A DNA stretch of 64,000 nt from Euglena gracilis (GCA_039621445.1 CP154955.1:59489564-59553563), one strand, 5' to 3'. Shown: positions 1 through 11,910, numbered from the stretch's first letter. Translations and numbers: made by a program. Notes: generated by a model not told the origin, from the sequence alone.

Positions 1-912
1 TGAGATACAAACCATAAGACAAACAACAAACCTTACCAAGAAAATGGCATTTATTTTTGCAATTCGCTGTAAATATGGAAACAAAAAATATTAAGTGACG
101 CAAGTTTTTTCATGCATTTTTGGGTCCATAATGGGAATTGGCACCATTGATTCCTTTTAAGGTCTGACGATGAGGAATATTGTTTATAAATCATCTCTGG
201 TCCAGGACAAGAAAAACAGGAGGGAAAGCCGCAAAATAACCACAGCATTGCTTCTAGTTATCAAACTTATGATTTTTTCATATCCTTTTCTCAATGGCAC
301 CAAAGGGCACCAAATGTGCTCCCCCCCGATGCCAACACTTATTTGATTTGCAATATTGGATTGCACCCCAAGTATACCATAACCTTTCGAGATTTGGCTT
401 GGTTCCCCTTTATTCAAATCCCCCACCCCAAAATGGAAAAAAAGGGGGTGGGGAAAAAAATGCATTTTTGAAACCCCAATGCCACACACACACACACACA
501 CACACATGCAGAAGCACATGCAGGCACGCCATCACGCTTTTCCACTGGCCAGCCATTTTGCCAGACATTGGAAAAAAGCCACTGGTGAGACCCCTCGGGG
601 TCCCGGGGGGTCACCCCGATTGGAAAAAATTTTCCTCTGGCGCTGCACGCCAAGGTGGAAATGAGGATTTGATGTGTTTGGGGGGGGGGGGGGCTGGTTT
701 TAAAAATGGCCAAAATGGGCATTTTTGGGACATTCCTGGGTCCAAGGATTTTTCAGCGCTTTTTCGCACTAGTCAATGCAAAAAAATTCCATTGGCTAGC
801 CCTAATTGCAGACCAGGAATTCCCCTAGCCAAATTTGGACTAGCAGCAACAAGTCTTTCCCCCCTACAAACCCTTAAGCAGTAGCCTGCACATCATTCAC
901 AGATATGGGCCC
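1..912. other. Non-coding stretch with MITE-like remnant
   Basis: No gene is supported here. The stretch holds a (CA)n tract at 484-506, a G run at about 680-693, and C/G-rich palindromic sequence around 595-660. The segment 871-886 (CTTAAGCAGTAGCCTG) resembles the right terminus of the inverted-repeat element at 50962-51377, and 820-845 resembles internal sequence of that element. This is therefore probably the decayed end of a related nonautonomous element. Its left end and target duplication could not be fixed. Confidence 0.4.
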
Positions 913-2321
913 TTAAAAACGTTAACCATTCACGGGCTTCCTTACGTGAGGAATCGGGGTGTGTTCACTGGTGAATGCTACGGCAACCGTGAACGGTTCA
1001 CGGGTGAACACCATGGCACATGCGAACTGTTCGCAGGTGGACACCGAGGAACCGTGAACAGAAATCTACGTAGAAATGCATGCCGCTGTATGGCAATGGG
1101 AGACCAACCTCAAGTGCAGTGGTAGTGGCGTGGGTTCAAGTTATATTCAAGTTGTTTGGTGAAGAACTCCTGCCCTGAAGCCCAAGAAGCTAAGCAACTA
1201 CTGAAGTTCAAGACTCACAAATACAACAGGCAAGTATTCTAGTTGAGTTGACAACTTCAAGTTCTTTTCATATGCAAGTGCTGCTGGACTTACTGCTGCA
1301 GCTGGACATGCTGTCGTCAGTGCTGAAGTGGGCATCTCAGCCCTGCTATTGGGGGGGATGCAGGCTTCTTTTTACCAACGTGCCAGTCTCGCGATGTCAT
1401 TGTTGGCATGGTCAGGATAACAAACAGCACAACTCAACGGCAACCCTCACAAATCCACGCTTTTTTGGGAGCCCGACACAAACCTGCACACACAAAATGA
1501 TGCACCCCTGCACACACAGAACAACGAATACTTCTGGCTGTGGCAACATCTGTCTCACCAAAGGCACGCGCATCACAACACAGACACAAGGGAACGGAAG
1601 GGGGAGGGAACACGGAGGGGATAGCGACAGCCGGTGGTGTACCCAACAAAAATACATTCCTTCTTTGGACCAAAAAATGAACGGTTCCCTTCTGGAGCCT
1701 TCAAAACATTGAGCAACTCGTCCGCTTGCAAAACGTTATTTGCCAACCTTGGCCTCCTGTGCTTTTTTGGCACTTTGCTGTGTGACGAGCGGCTGCATCA
1801 ATGCATTGAAATGTGGGAACTGGCACCCCCACCAAAACATCGTCCAAAGAGGCAGAAACAACGCCATGCCGGTTGCAAACATCATTGAATGCATGGTTCT
1901 TGGGGCCAAAATTGTCATTTTCACCACCGGTGGGGAGGGAGCTCAAAAGGGCATCTACTGGCTCCTAAAAACCCAGCACCACGCAAAACTGCCAAAAAAT
2001 CATCTCCATTGGGTGACGGAATCTGAGCTTCCATCATATTGGCAAAACGCTCATTGGACTGCAGAGAAAAAGCTTTGCACGGAAAAAAAAGGCAAAAAAT
2101 GGGATTCCATTCACTGGTGATACCCTGTGCACCCGTGATCCGTTCACAGGTGCACAACGGTTCCCGGTGATTGGATTTGGGCGTTCATAAATACACCTTT
2201 GCACCCATGAACGCCCAAAGTTCACCCGTGAACAACAAATGCGAAATTCAGTGGGATGCAGGGCCCTTAGGAACACCTGGCCTACTGTGGGGAAGCCTGT
2301 GAATTTGGGCAACGGTTTTAA
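913..2321 (-). mobile_element. TTAA-bounded TIR element carrying tyrosine-recombinase/PHD gene remnant (copy A)
   Basis: The element starts TTAAAAACGTTAACC at 913 and ends with the inverse, AACGGTTTTAA, at 2321. Both ends also carry the inverted GGGCTTCC / GGAAGCC box next to the terminus. Subterminal copies of GTTCACGGGTGAAC-type palindromes lie at about 970-1060 and 2110-2240. The element at 13451-14879 has the same ends, similar length (1409 versus 1429 bp) and the same kind of gene in the opposite orientation. TTAA at both outer edges looks like a target-site duplication, but one copy alone cannot separate duplication from the inverted-repeat end itself. The gene inside is defective, so the copy is probably not autonomous. 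Confidence 0.72.
1434..2058 (-). pseudogene. Tyrosine-recombinase-like gene with PHD-type zinc finger, internally deleted
   Basis: Read on the minus strand from a good 3' splice site (TTTTTCTCTGCAG before 2058), the coding sequence matches the start of the gene at 13733 through the PHxxWxxD-poor N-terminal helical region. It is frameshifted early and lacks about 215 nt of the core-binding domain relative to that copy. It retains the start of the catalytic domain: an alanine/leucine-rich helix, then VGYTTGCR, where the Arg matches the box I arginine of tyrosine recombinases. A downstream open segment (1434 to about 1600) shows a C4HC3 pattern: CxxC, then CSVC, then HHFVC, then WICEGC, as in PHD fingers. 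Box II (HxxR) and the tyrosine nucleophile are absent. Family assignment rests on motif reading only. Confidence 0.6.
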
Positions 2322-3131
2322 GCCAAAATCAGGGTTCACTCATGGTTCCCGGTTTGGAACCGGGGGGCACCAAATTCCACACCGGGAATCGTGAGTAAAA
2401 CCCAATTTTTCTTATAATAAATAGAATGTGGAAGATAGTTTGAAAATGGTATCACGTTACTGACTTCCTCAAGGGTCACAATTGCAAGAAAGCGGAGGCT
2501 GGAAATGGCACAGTCCTTGGAGGGGTCTTTTTCTTCACAACGCGATACAACAAAGGGTTGCATTGCTTCATCAGATAAGAGGCTGCGAGAAAGAAAACAA
2601 AGGTGCATGGAGCTGCAAGATGCATTGGATTTTTTTGCTGTTTGTGAATTTTTCTGCGCTATTTCTATGCACCAAGGTTGAGCACACACACACACACACA
2701 CACACGGTATTTCATGACTGTGCCCACTCCACGAACTACTATGTACCGAGGTATTGCGAAAACTATAGCCCACACTAGACATTAACCCCCACCCCCCACA
2801 CCAACCTCAGAGGATGTTAGAAAATGTGTGGTCCAAATTTTGAAACTGCTACTGGGAGCATGCACAAATTTTGAGGGTTAGGGTTAGCACTTTTTTGGAA
2901 AGTTCTTCATAAAAAGTGCCACGACAGTGAGCTATTCCTATCCCCCCTATGGGAACAGCTCTTGGGGGGGGGGCATGGTAATCAACCTTCCACTGGATGC
3001 TTGCCCCCCCACCTGTGGAAAAATTGTTCCCACACTGTGCATGGCTGTTGTTTCTGCAATTTTACCATTGTGCTGTCCATGTGAAATGTTTGAACCCCGG
3101 TTCCACATGTAAAAGGGGATTGCCTAGAATG
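2322..3131. other. Non-coding stretch between mobile elements
   Basis: No gene is seen. Positions 2335-2425 resemble, in inverse orientation, the sequence at about 13335-13400 just outside element copy B. The two TTAA elements therefore share one flank, or the true repeated unit is longer on that side. A (CA)n tract lies at 2682-2705. Confidence 0.4.
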
Positions 3132-3606
3132 CAGGGGGGGGGGAAATGCGCTCGCCCGGCCTCGGAAAAAATGCGCAAAAATGCGCAAAAATGCGCAAAA
3201 AAATGCGCAAAAAATGCGCATTTTTGGAAAAAATGCGCAAAAATGTGCAAAATCCGAGAAAAAATGCGCAAAAATCACGAAAATGCAAAAATTACCCAAA
3301 AACATGCAAAAATGGCACCAAATTTGAAGAAATTATGTAGAATAATGAGGAAAATGTAAGTTTCAAAAAAAGTCGAAAATTTCAAATTTTTGCAAAAAAT
3401 TGCAAAGATGGTCAAAAAATGCGAAAATTTTGGAAAATCACGAAAAAATGTGCCAAAAAGCAAAAAAATGCGCTGAAAAAAACGAAAAAATGCGCAAAAA
3501 ATGCGAAAAAATGCGCAAAAATGCGCATTTTTGGAAAATTTGAAAAAATGCGCAAAAAATGCGCAAAAATGCGAAAAAATGCGAAACGCATTTTTCCCCC
3601 CCCCTG
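3132..3606. mobile_element. hAT-like MITE with perfect 8-bp target duplication
   Basis: The element begins CAGGGGGGGGGGAAATGCGC and ends GCATTTTTCCCCCCCCCTG. It is flanked on both sides by CTAGAATG (3124-3131 and 3607-3614), a perfect 8-bp direct repeat. The interior is almost entirely AAAAATGCGCAAA-type repeats, so every open frame in it is low-complexity. The CAGGG terminus and 8-bp duplication are the hallmarks of hAT transposons. The same build (CAGGGG end followed by AAAATGCGG repeats) is seen in the coding hAT element at 59962-61468, a likely relative. Confidence 0.85.
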
Positions 3607-4334
3607 CTAGAATGCCTCAGAAATCATCTGATTGTCCCCAAACAGTTTTGCGACACAAGGGGTTTGTGTTATTTTTGTTTCTTTTAGCCGTCGAATAGTT
3701 GTGAAACGAAAGGAATTCCACCAAAATGCCTTTAAATAATCAGGGCTATCCTTGATAATTCAGGCCCATGGCTGCCCCTGAAAAAATGTGGGTCGCTGTT
3801 TGCAAATGCTAATCCACTATGCTTTGCGATGCTATGAAAATGGAACCATTCTCTAAGGTATTTGGTCGCCTTGGTCCCTTGGGGGGAATTAATTGTTTGG
3901 TGCCGAATGATTAATCATGATCAATCGGGGTATTTTGAGCGATCAACAATTTACTGGCACCTTGCGTTTTTTGAGATGACAGTGCATTTTAATGTCCACA
4001 ATGATGTGTGTGTTGTGTTGTGGAAAGTCATATACCCTCACCCCCCCATATTTGACCCCCTACTTGGCTAATTGGCCTCCGGGACAATTTTGGCAAGGCC
4101 ACGGCTCAGATAACATCCAAAAACGTCCGTTTCGAAAATTTCAAAAATTCGTCGGTAAAGAAAGAACATGAGCCCGAAGGATTGGCCAAGTTTGGACATG
4201 TAAAAAATTAGGGAGGAGGGGTCCTCGAGCCCCCCCCCCCCAAGTGTCCCTCCCTCCCAAATCCAAATGGTAATAGAGGGTCGGAAGGAGCCCAGGCAGA
4301 AACCCCCCCTCGAATAGAAATGCCTACCATGGAC
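3607..4334. other. Non-coding stretch
   Basis: No gene, repeat array or terminus could be supported in this stretch. Confidence 0.3.
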
Positions 4335-4594
4335 CAGGCTTCTTTTTAAGACCCCCGGGGGGGCCCCCCACCCACCCAGGGTGGCGCGGGACCCCCCCGG
4401 GGGGGTGCAGGGACCCCCCAAAAATCGGGCCCGTTAAAGGCAATTTTTAAAAATTTTCGGCGCTTCGCGCCGAAAAGGTGCACCCGGCGCCTCTAGCACA
4501 GGACCCCCCGAGTCCGGCCCGAACGGGAGTCCGGCCCAAACCCACCCACCCACCCCCCCTCCCCCCCAGGGGTGGTCTTCTGAAAAGAAGCCTG
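4335..4594. mobile_element. Nonautonomous TIR element, CAGGCTTCTTTT family
   Basis: The left end CAGGCTTCTTTTTAAGACC is matched by the inverse GGTCTTCTGAAAAGAAGCCTG at the right. The flanking 8-mers CCATGGAC and GCAGGGAC agree at six of eight positions, so a decayed target duplication is possible. The interior has long C and G runs around a TTTTCGGCGCTTCGCGCCGAAAA hairpin at about 4455-4478. The same terminal sequence recurs at about 41005, 49265-49279, 56452 and 57056. Confidence 0.6.
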
Positions 4595-6104
4595 GCAGGG
4601 ACGGGAATAGCTCGAGGGGGGGCATGGTGCTCTCATTGGCACTTTGCCGTCCGAAAGGCGGCCAGCAGCAACAAGTTTACAGTGTTCGCACCGTGAACCC
4701 CCCCACTGCGTGACTCTGCCATTTCCAAAACAAGGTTGAGCAAACTCATCAGGATTGACAACGAGCTTGCTACCTTTTCCCATCCAACCCCCAGTGACAA
4801 CTCGGGGGGGGGGCATGTCCCCCCCCCTCCCCGAGCTATTCCCATACCCGAACCTTGGGCAGCCCAAAAAGGGGTCATTTTTGGCAACTTTTTTGGAGGC
4901 TCGCAAAAAATGATCAATTTTAAGCACATTTGCCAAAAATGAGGTTTGAGAACCTGCTCTGCCCCATTAACAAGTTTTATATTTGCCAGCCATCCTTTGG
5001 GTGGATTTTTGACTGAGTCGGATGAGAAATGAGTCGGATTTGGGCCAAGGCAAATTTGCCAAATCTGTCAAGCCGGCTCAACGTTTTCTAAATTTCATAA
5101 TCATTGCTACCCGTCGGGTAGCAAGACGGTGACGGGATTTCGTCCATTCAAAAATTCAAAGTTTGCTGGAAATCATCAAAGTTTTGAAATTTAGACAAAA
5201 AAGTTTGTTTCTGAGGCACTGATTTTTTTTTGCGGCGACAACATTTTTTCTTTACCAAATCCGGGGGGGGGGGGCTTTTTGACACCTATGTCTCAAAATG
5301 TCCCCTCCTCAAAGTCCAACTTTTTCTGGCAAATTTTGGCTCAAAGTGGCCATTTTGGCCATTTGGCATTTGGCGCCAAAGGCCAAAATTTGACTTTTGA
5401 AGGGCTTCAAAAGTTGCCCGAAATTGGGGTTTCAGAGGATATTTTCCAGCAAATTGACAATAACAATCCATGAAGACATAAGTCCCTGGTACGAAGCGCC
5501 AACGAAGAAAAAAAGTTTTTGGTTCATACCCCCCTCTGACTTCATACTGGGATGTGGCTCGCCCCCGGCACACCCGCCCCCTGGGCAGAGGAGGTCCATG
5601 TTGAAGCACAGGTCCATGTATTGATGGGGTCAGGCTGTTCGGTGTGAACCCGTCAGGGGGGGGCAGGGGTGGATGATTTTTTAGAAACAAACGCATGTTT
5701 TTAACGACAATTTGAAAGCCCCGTATCCTTGGCCCTCCTCTTTCTATCTGGACGCAGGCTGACCCTGCTGTTTGCACATAGAAGGGCTGTAAGGCATGTG
5801 CAGAAGTGCATGTCTGTTGTGTGTGCGTGCGCGTGTGCGCGCAGACGGGCGCCAAAACAGAAACAGCCAGGTCGATACATGCGATTCAGGATGATGGCAC
5901 GGCGCATGGCAAGCCTGCAAAAAAAAACCGTGGCCCCCACGTTACGACACCGTATGGAGCCACCAGAGGCAGCCATGTGGTGATTGAGAGTTGGATACTC
6001 CCGACAAACAGGGTCTGGGGTCTTTGTGGGCCAAAGCGCTTGCCGTCCCAATTGACCAAAAAATGCAAAAACTGGAGGTCAAATGTGGGGGGGGAAATAG
6101 CCAT
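4595..6104. other. Non-coding stretch with G/C runs
   Basis: No gene is supported. The stretch contains several G8-G12 runs (for example 5263-5274) and scattered short open frames without recognisable motifs. Confidence 0.3.
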
Positions 6105-6206
6105 GTGTGCGTGTGTGTGTGCGTGCGTGCGTGTGTGCATGCGTGTGCGTGCGTGCGTGCGTGCGTGCATGTGTGTGTGTTGGGTGGGTGGGTGGGTGGG
6201 TGGGTG
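6105..6206. repeat. GTGC/GTGT and GGGT microsatellite
   Basis: This is a run of GTGTGTGC/GTGCGTGC units followed directly by (GGGT)n. Open frames across it are pure low-complexity translation. Confidence 0.85.
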
Positions 6207-7986
6207 TGTATGCCGATGGAGTGTTGGTTTTGTACATGGGGAAGGGGGTTCCGATCCCTCCCCTCCCCCTCCAAAAAAAATGCAATTTTATGACTTTTTC
6301 CATTTTTGTGGAAGGAAGTGTTGGCAGAAATGACGTACAAACAGCCCAAAATTTTCCTGCGCAAAACCTTGTAGGCTTTTTTTTTTGAAAAAAATTGTTA
6401 AAATTTAAATACAAGGAAACAGTGTCAAAAAAGGAAGTTGCCAACAATGGGCCAGACTATCAAGCTCTGCCGTGCCAGCCGGGCCGGGCCAGGCTAGGCT
6501 GGGCTGGGCCGCCCTGGCTGCCGCAAGCCTCGAACATGTGCGTCAAATTTTTTTGAGAGACCAGCACTTTCCTCAAGATGTGCAGTCTTATGTACCCTCA
6601 TCCCCCCCCCGGGCACTGTGGACATTTCACAAAAGGTGACAAGAAAGGTCCATTTTTGAAGTCTTTCATTGACAGGATCGGATGTTTCTGACCATTTTTG
6701 GCAGCTTTTGAACTTCGTGGGTTGGAAGTGTGGTTTGGGTGTTTCATAGCGAGTTTTTTCAATGAAATTTCCTATGCTTTTTTGATGTTTTTGGCGTTTT
6801 TTTTCTTCTTCAAAAAAACACGTTTTTTTTGAACAAAAAAAAAGTCAACTATGACCCCCTGCGACCCATAAGCTTTCTGTGGATTTTCCCCAATCGAAAG
6901 TTTCGCCCGTTGATTTTAGGCCAAAATTGGACCCGGTCGATAATTTCCCCCCCCAAAAAATTGGGGTGAGTTGGGTTTTGGGATGGGTTTTGTCCACAAC
7001 ACACCCTGGCTGGGGGGGGGGGCTCTTCTTTTGCAATTTCTCTTGGCAAGAACGCCAAATTTCCTTTTTTGAAGGAAAATTAGTCTAGGCCGGCTGGGAC
7101 TCAATCCCTGCACGATTTTTGACTTGGCCTTACACTCATATCTCGTTTTCCAGGACCAGGGGTTGGGAGATCAGGCAGTAGACTTTGGTCATTTTGACCC
7201 CCCTCCCCCCCCCTATGGTGAAGTTCACCGTTTGAAAGTTCACCGGGGGGTCCCGGACCCCTCCCCCCCCCCTCTGCCTAACCCATTGGTGAACTTCGCC
7301 GGTGAAGTTCACCAAGAGAGCACTTTTTGGCCAAAAATGGCCAAAAATGGCATTTTGGGCAAGTTTTCGGAAATTTCGATAAAATTCCATGAAGCATCAA
7401 CCTCAAAATGACGATTTTGAGAGGAAAGGAGCAAAATTTTACCCATGAAAATTTCACCCGCAACCATCAAAACCAAAGCCGGCAGTCAAAAAAAAAACAA
7501 AAAAACAAAAAACGGTTTTTTTTGGTTTTTTTTGTGTTTTTTTTAAAAAAAAAACAAAAAAACGCCAAGCGGGGGTATGGTGGAAAAAAATTTTTTTCAT
7601 TTTTTTTGGGCAGTTCCCAACATGATCTTGGAATTGTTGCATTTTTTTCTGTCACTTTTATAGCTATTTTCTCATGCGTGGTCAATACAAAACCGAGGAA
7701 AGGGGGGGTTGCATGTGTGTGGTGCTTTTTTTTTGAGTTTTTCCGTTGCCGGCGACTTGGCGCTTGATTCGGCTGGTTTTTTTTTAAAAAACCGTTTTTT
7801 TTTTGCCTTTTTTTTTCAAAAAAAACACGTTTTTTGTTTTTTTTTAAAAAAACAAAAAGAAACGCCAGCTCTGATCAAAACGGTGAAGTTCACCGGTGAA
7901 CTTCACCGGTGAACTTCACCGCCGAAAGCACCCCCCCCCCCGGTGAATGTTCACCGGTGAACTTCACCGGGGGGGGCCACAGGTCG
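6207..7986. other. Non-coding A/T- and G-run-rich sequence
   Basis: No gene is supported. Homopolymer A/T tracts dominate 6780-6850 and 7480-7860. Palindromic GGTGAAGTTCACCGGTGAACTTCACC units occur at about 7215-7310 and 7880-7975, so the part between may be another inverted-repeat element. A target duplication was not found. Confidence 0.35.
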
Positions 7987-8400
7987 AGCATGGTCGCCCC
8001 TTGGAAGGGGGGGTCGCGGTTATGGGGTGGGGGGGTTCGACCATGGTCGCCCCTTGGAAGGGGGGGTCGCGGTTATGGGGTGGGGGGGTCGACCATGGTC
8101 GCCCCCTCGGAAGGGGGGGTCGCGGTTATGGAGTGGGGGGGGGTAGACCATGGTCGCCCCTGGGAAGGGGGGTCGCGGTTATGGGGTGGGGGGGTCGACC
8201 ATGGTCGCCCCCTCGGAAGGGTGGGGTCGCGGTTATGGAGTGGGGGGGTCGACCATGGTCGCCCCTTGGAAGGGGGGGGTCGCGGTTATGGAGTGGGGGG
8301 GTCGACCATGGTCGCCCCTTGGAAGGGGGGGTCGCGGTTATGGAGTGGGGGTCGACCATGGTCCCATGGTCGCCCTCGGTCGACCCCCACGGTCGCCTCG
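7987..8400. repeat. Minisatellite, about 53-bp unit, about 7 copies
   Basis: Tandem copies of a unit containing GTCGACCATGGTCGCCCC, then a G run, then GTCGCGGTTATGG. Each unit has a self-complementary GGTCGACCATGGTCG core. Copies differ mainly in G-run length. A single further unit sits at about 9155-9185. Confidence 0.85.
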
Positions 8401-9681
8401 GTCGACCCCCCCCCCCCCACTACCCCACCGTGGGCCGACCATGGTCGACCCCCACTACCCCCCCCAGGCCAGAACCAGGAGCCGGGGGACGGGAATAGCT
8501 CACTGTTACAGCACTTTTTGCAAAGAACTTCCCAAAAAAGTGCTCAAAAATTGACGTTTTTGAGACGTTTTCAAAAACTGATTTTAGGGGAATGTGCTTA
8601 AAACCTATTTTCTGGGCCCGACGCCTGTCTTGAAATTCTACTGACATTAACGGATCTCAGGCTGAAATTGTTTATGTCGGTCGATTTCCATTCAGGCGCC
8701 CGTTTATGTCAATCGATTTCCATTCAGGCGCCCGCTTATGTAAGTCGATTTCCATTCAGGCGCCCGTTTATGACAGTCGATTTCCATTCAGGCGCCCGTT
8801 TATGAAAGTCGATTTCCATTCCATTGAAATCTGTTGCTAGTCAGATTGAGAATTTTTAGTGATTTTTTGGACATTTTGTATTTCCATTTTTTTTCGACAT
8901 TTTTGGTCCTATGGGGTTGTGGAGGAGTTATGGATCAGACAAAAACCAAATTTTGTGGCCAGGTGATCACAGCTGGCTGAACTTTGGATGGAACAGACGG
9001 AAGGACGGTACTTAAGGTTATTATTTTCTGGATCTTCAGAAAAAGCATTCGGCATATTTGTCCTGAACCAGTTGTCATCACTGGTCATCTAAAAGAAAAG
9101 CTTTCGGGTGAGGAGTTATTTGGCAATGTCAACCCTATTTTCTGGATGGGGTGGGGGGGTCGACCATGGTCGCCCCCTCGGGAAATATGGTCAAAAAAGT
9201 GGTTTTTGGCCCATTAACGGGCGCCTGAATGGAAATCGACCGACACTAACGGGCGCCTGAATGGAAATCGACCGACACTAACGGGCGCCTGAATGGAAAT
9301 CGACTGACATAAACGGTTTCCGATGTCTTGGAAATCGACCGACCTTCTGTGTCCTTTTTTTGAATGCCCTTTTGTTCCGTTTCGGGACATTTTAGGTTTC
9401 AGCCTGAAATACGTTATCGACCCAACCTTTTGTTCCCTTTTTCGGAATGCAGCTTTTCTTCCATTTTGAAAGAAACAATCTCTACATCAAGAACTATATC
9501 CGTGGACTGAGGCCCAAGACACACACTGTGTCTCGTGGACTGAGTCCACGAGACACAGTGTGTGTCCCCGTGGACTGGGACACACACTGTGTCTCGTGGA
9601 CTGAAAAATAAAAGGTGTTTGCCAGAAATGCGAGGTGTTCTACATCTAATGCAATGCAGCAGGGCAGTGGAAAGATGGTCA

Positions 9682-10040
9682 CCGGACAACCGTGAGCTGT
9701 AACAGCTGAGAGACAGTTGGCGCGAATTTGGAAAACAAATATCTGGGGTCAATGACCCAACCAGCCCATGCGGAAAAAAAGCCATCCAGGTCCTCATACT
9801 GAGCGTTCAGATGTTTACACACCTGCTGGAACTCCAACAGGCGTGTAACAGCTACACGCTCAGCCTTTGCGGTCCCTTTTGGCTTCTCTTCCAACACGTT
9901 GGCCAACAACGTACCGTGTATTGGGTCAACAGCAGGGCCCTTCTGCAAATCGACCAAATACTTTTCCAGTGTAGCAACAATTCATCTGGTTTCGGGGGTC
10001 GGGGGAGCATGCGGTCCACACTGTTTGCAGTCTTCTTCAT
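9682..10040 (-). pseudogene. Remnant of tyrosine-recombinase-like N-terminal region
   Basis: The minus-strand translation starts MKKTANSVDRMLPRPPKPDE, close to MKRFANMMEAQMPRPPNVDE of the gene at 13733. It later reads DLDGFFSAWAGWVIDPRYLF, which matches SLDEVLVGWARWCVDARELF there. A frameshift separates the two blocks and the sequence ends before the catalytic arginine. It therefore represents the core-binding (SAM-like) part only. A putative 3' splice site (CTGTCCTTGCAG) precedes it, as in the other two copies. Confidence 0.6.
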
Positions 10041-10190
10041 TTTCCGAAAGAAAAAAACTGCAAGGACAGGTAGTGGAATGTGGTAAAACTTGTCCACGAG
10101 AAACCTTTATGCTCTAAGCCAAAAGTTGCCGAAAGGCCAAGTTATTGGGGGGCACTTGTTGGTCGGACCAGTGGGAATTCTTGATTTTTT

Positions 10191-10263
10191 CAGTTCACGA
10201 GGACACACACTGTGTCTCGTGGACTGGCAGTCCACGAGACACAGTGTGTGTCCTCGTGAACTG
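10191..10263. repeat. 73-bp near-perfect palindrome
   Basis: The arms CAGTTCACGAGGACACACAC... and their inverse meet at a GGACTGGCAGTCC centre. Related ACACACTGTGTCTCGTGGACT hairpin units lie at 9485-9605 and 10318-10345. Confidence 0.85.
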
Positions 10264-10377
10264 AAAATTTGACAAAAAATCGCAAAAAAATACGGGGTAG
10301 ACATTGCGTGGCTAAGTTCCACGAGACACAGTGTGTGTCTTGGGCCTCTTAGTCAACGGATATAGACAAAAATCGTC

Positions 10378-10464
10378 CATTGTAACCCGGACACACCGTG
10401 TACCCGGGTTATGGGCGCCTTCGGCGCCCATAACCCGGACACACGGTGTGTCCGGGTGACATGG
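10378..10464. repeat. Palindrome centred on GGGCGCCTTCGGCGCCC
   Basis: The arms contain ACCCGGACACACCGTG and its inverse, flanking the GGCGCCTTCGGCGCC centre that recurs in many hairpin repeats of this window. Confidence 0.75.
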
Positions 10465-11187
10465 ACGATTTTTGTGTAGTGTCTTAAACGCAGACTCTGC
10501 ATTTTTTCGGAATGCATTTTTTCTTCCATTTTGACAAGAACAATCTCTATCTCAAGAACTGTGCCTAAAACGCAGACTCTGCATTTTTTTAGAAACACAG
10601 ATTTTGACCAAAGCCATGTTGCCAGGAACACAGCCTTGCAATAGAATAGAATTGAAATACAGGCGTCGAGCCCAGAAAATAGGTTTAACGTGGCCAAATC
10701 ACTCCTCACCCAAAAGCTTTTCTTTCAGATGACCAGTGATAACAACTGGTTCAGGGCAAATTTGCCGAACGCTTTTTCTGAAGTCCCAGAAAATGATAAT
10801 CTTCAGCTCCGTCCTTCCGTCTGTTCCATCCAAAGTTCAGCCAGCTGTGATCACTTGACCACAAAATTTGGTTTTTTTCTGGTCCATAACGCCTCCACAA
10901 CCCCATAGGACCAAAAATGTCTTCAAAAAAGGGAGATCCAAAATGTCCAAAAAGTCACTAAAAATTCCCAATCTGACCAGCAACAGATTTCAATGGAATG
11001 GAAATCGACCGACATAAACGGGCGCCTGAATGGAAATCGACTGACATAAGCGGGCGCCTGAATGGAAATCGACTGACATAAACGGGCGCCTGAATGGAAA
11101 TCGACTGACACAAACAATTTCAGGCTGAAATCCGTTAATGTCAGTAGAATTTCAAGACAGGCGTCGGGCCCAGAAAATAGGTTTTAA

Positions 11188-11563
11188 AAAACAAAAACAA
11201 CGTGTTTTTTTTAAAAAAAACGCCAAAAAAAACATCAAAAAAACAAAAGGAAAATTTCATTGAAAAAACTTGTTATGAAACACCCAAACCATACTTCGAA
11301 TCCTTCTAAGTTCAAAAAAAATGGTCAAAAACGTTCAAAAAATGCAAAAAAATGCAACTTTAGGACTTTTTTCATTTTTTGTTTTAGGAAATATTTGGCA
11401 GAAATGCCCCAAAGCTTGCCAAAAATGATTGAAAATATGCATTCAAAAAATTTTCCGAGCAAAACCTTGTTGGCGTTTTTTTTTGTTTTTTTTAAAAAAA
11501 ACATTGTTAGAATTAAAAAAAAACAAAAAAAAACAAAGTCCAAAAAAAAACAGGTTGCCAACT
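11188..11563. other. A-rich spacer
   Basis: Homopolymer-A-rich sequence with no supported gene. Confidence 0.3.
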
Positions 11564-11910
11564 ATGGGTAACACAAGGGATTTTGCTATTTTGGGGCCCT
11601 CGAACAGTTGGGCAACAAAAGGAATTCACCCCAAAATCAGTTGGGTTACACAAGGGATTTGCCCCCAAAACGGGTGGGTAGCACAAGGGATTTTGCTATT
11701 TTGGGGCCTTCGAACAGTTGGGCAACAAAAGGGATTTGCCCCCGAAATCAGTTGGGTTACACAAGGAATTTGCCCCCCAAAACGGGTGGGTAGCACAAGG
11801 GATTTTGTTTTTTTGGGGCCCTCGAACAGTGGGGCAACAAAAGGGATTTGCCCCCCAAAACAGCTGGGTTAGACAAGGGATTTGCCCCCCAAAGCTGTTG
11901 GGTTACACAA
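11564..11910. repeat. Tandem array, about 125-bp unit
   Basis: Three diverged copies of a unit containing CACAAGGGATTTTGCTATTT, TTGGGCAACAAAAGG and GGGTTACACAAGGGATTTGC. The open frames across it are repeats of the unit, not a gene. Confidence 0.8.

Larger units (their letters stand above)
8598..11187. mobile_element. TTAA-bounded element with terminal inverted repeats over 500 bp long
   Basis: The outer ends are TTAAAACCTATTTTCTGGGC at 8598 and its exact inverse ending at 11187. The first 57 bp match perfectly. The inverted similarity then continues through four to five subterminal copies of a 32-bp unit (GTCGATTTCCATTCAGGCGC core) and on to about 9145 on the left and 10671 on the right, so each arm is more than 500 bp. 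A further TIR-like end at 10640-10687 and extra subterminal units at 9212-9330 show internal rearrangement or nesting. A minus-strand recombinase-like remnant lies in the middle. The shared TTAA start with the elements at 913 and 13451 suggests one superfamily. Confidence 0.75.

Noticed and set aside
3062-3610. Lys/Asn/Cys-rich frames (KNAQKCAK pattern)
   Set aside because: Translation of AAAATGCGC repeats inside a MITE with a perfect target duplication.
7909-8601. Gly/Arg/Trp-rich frames of 130-230 residues
   Set aside because: They follow the 53-bp minisatellite unit in all three frames.
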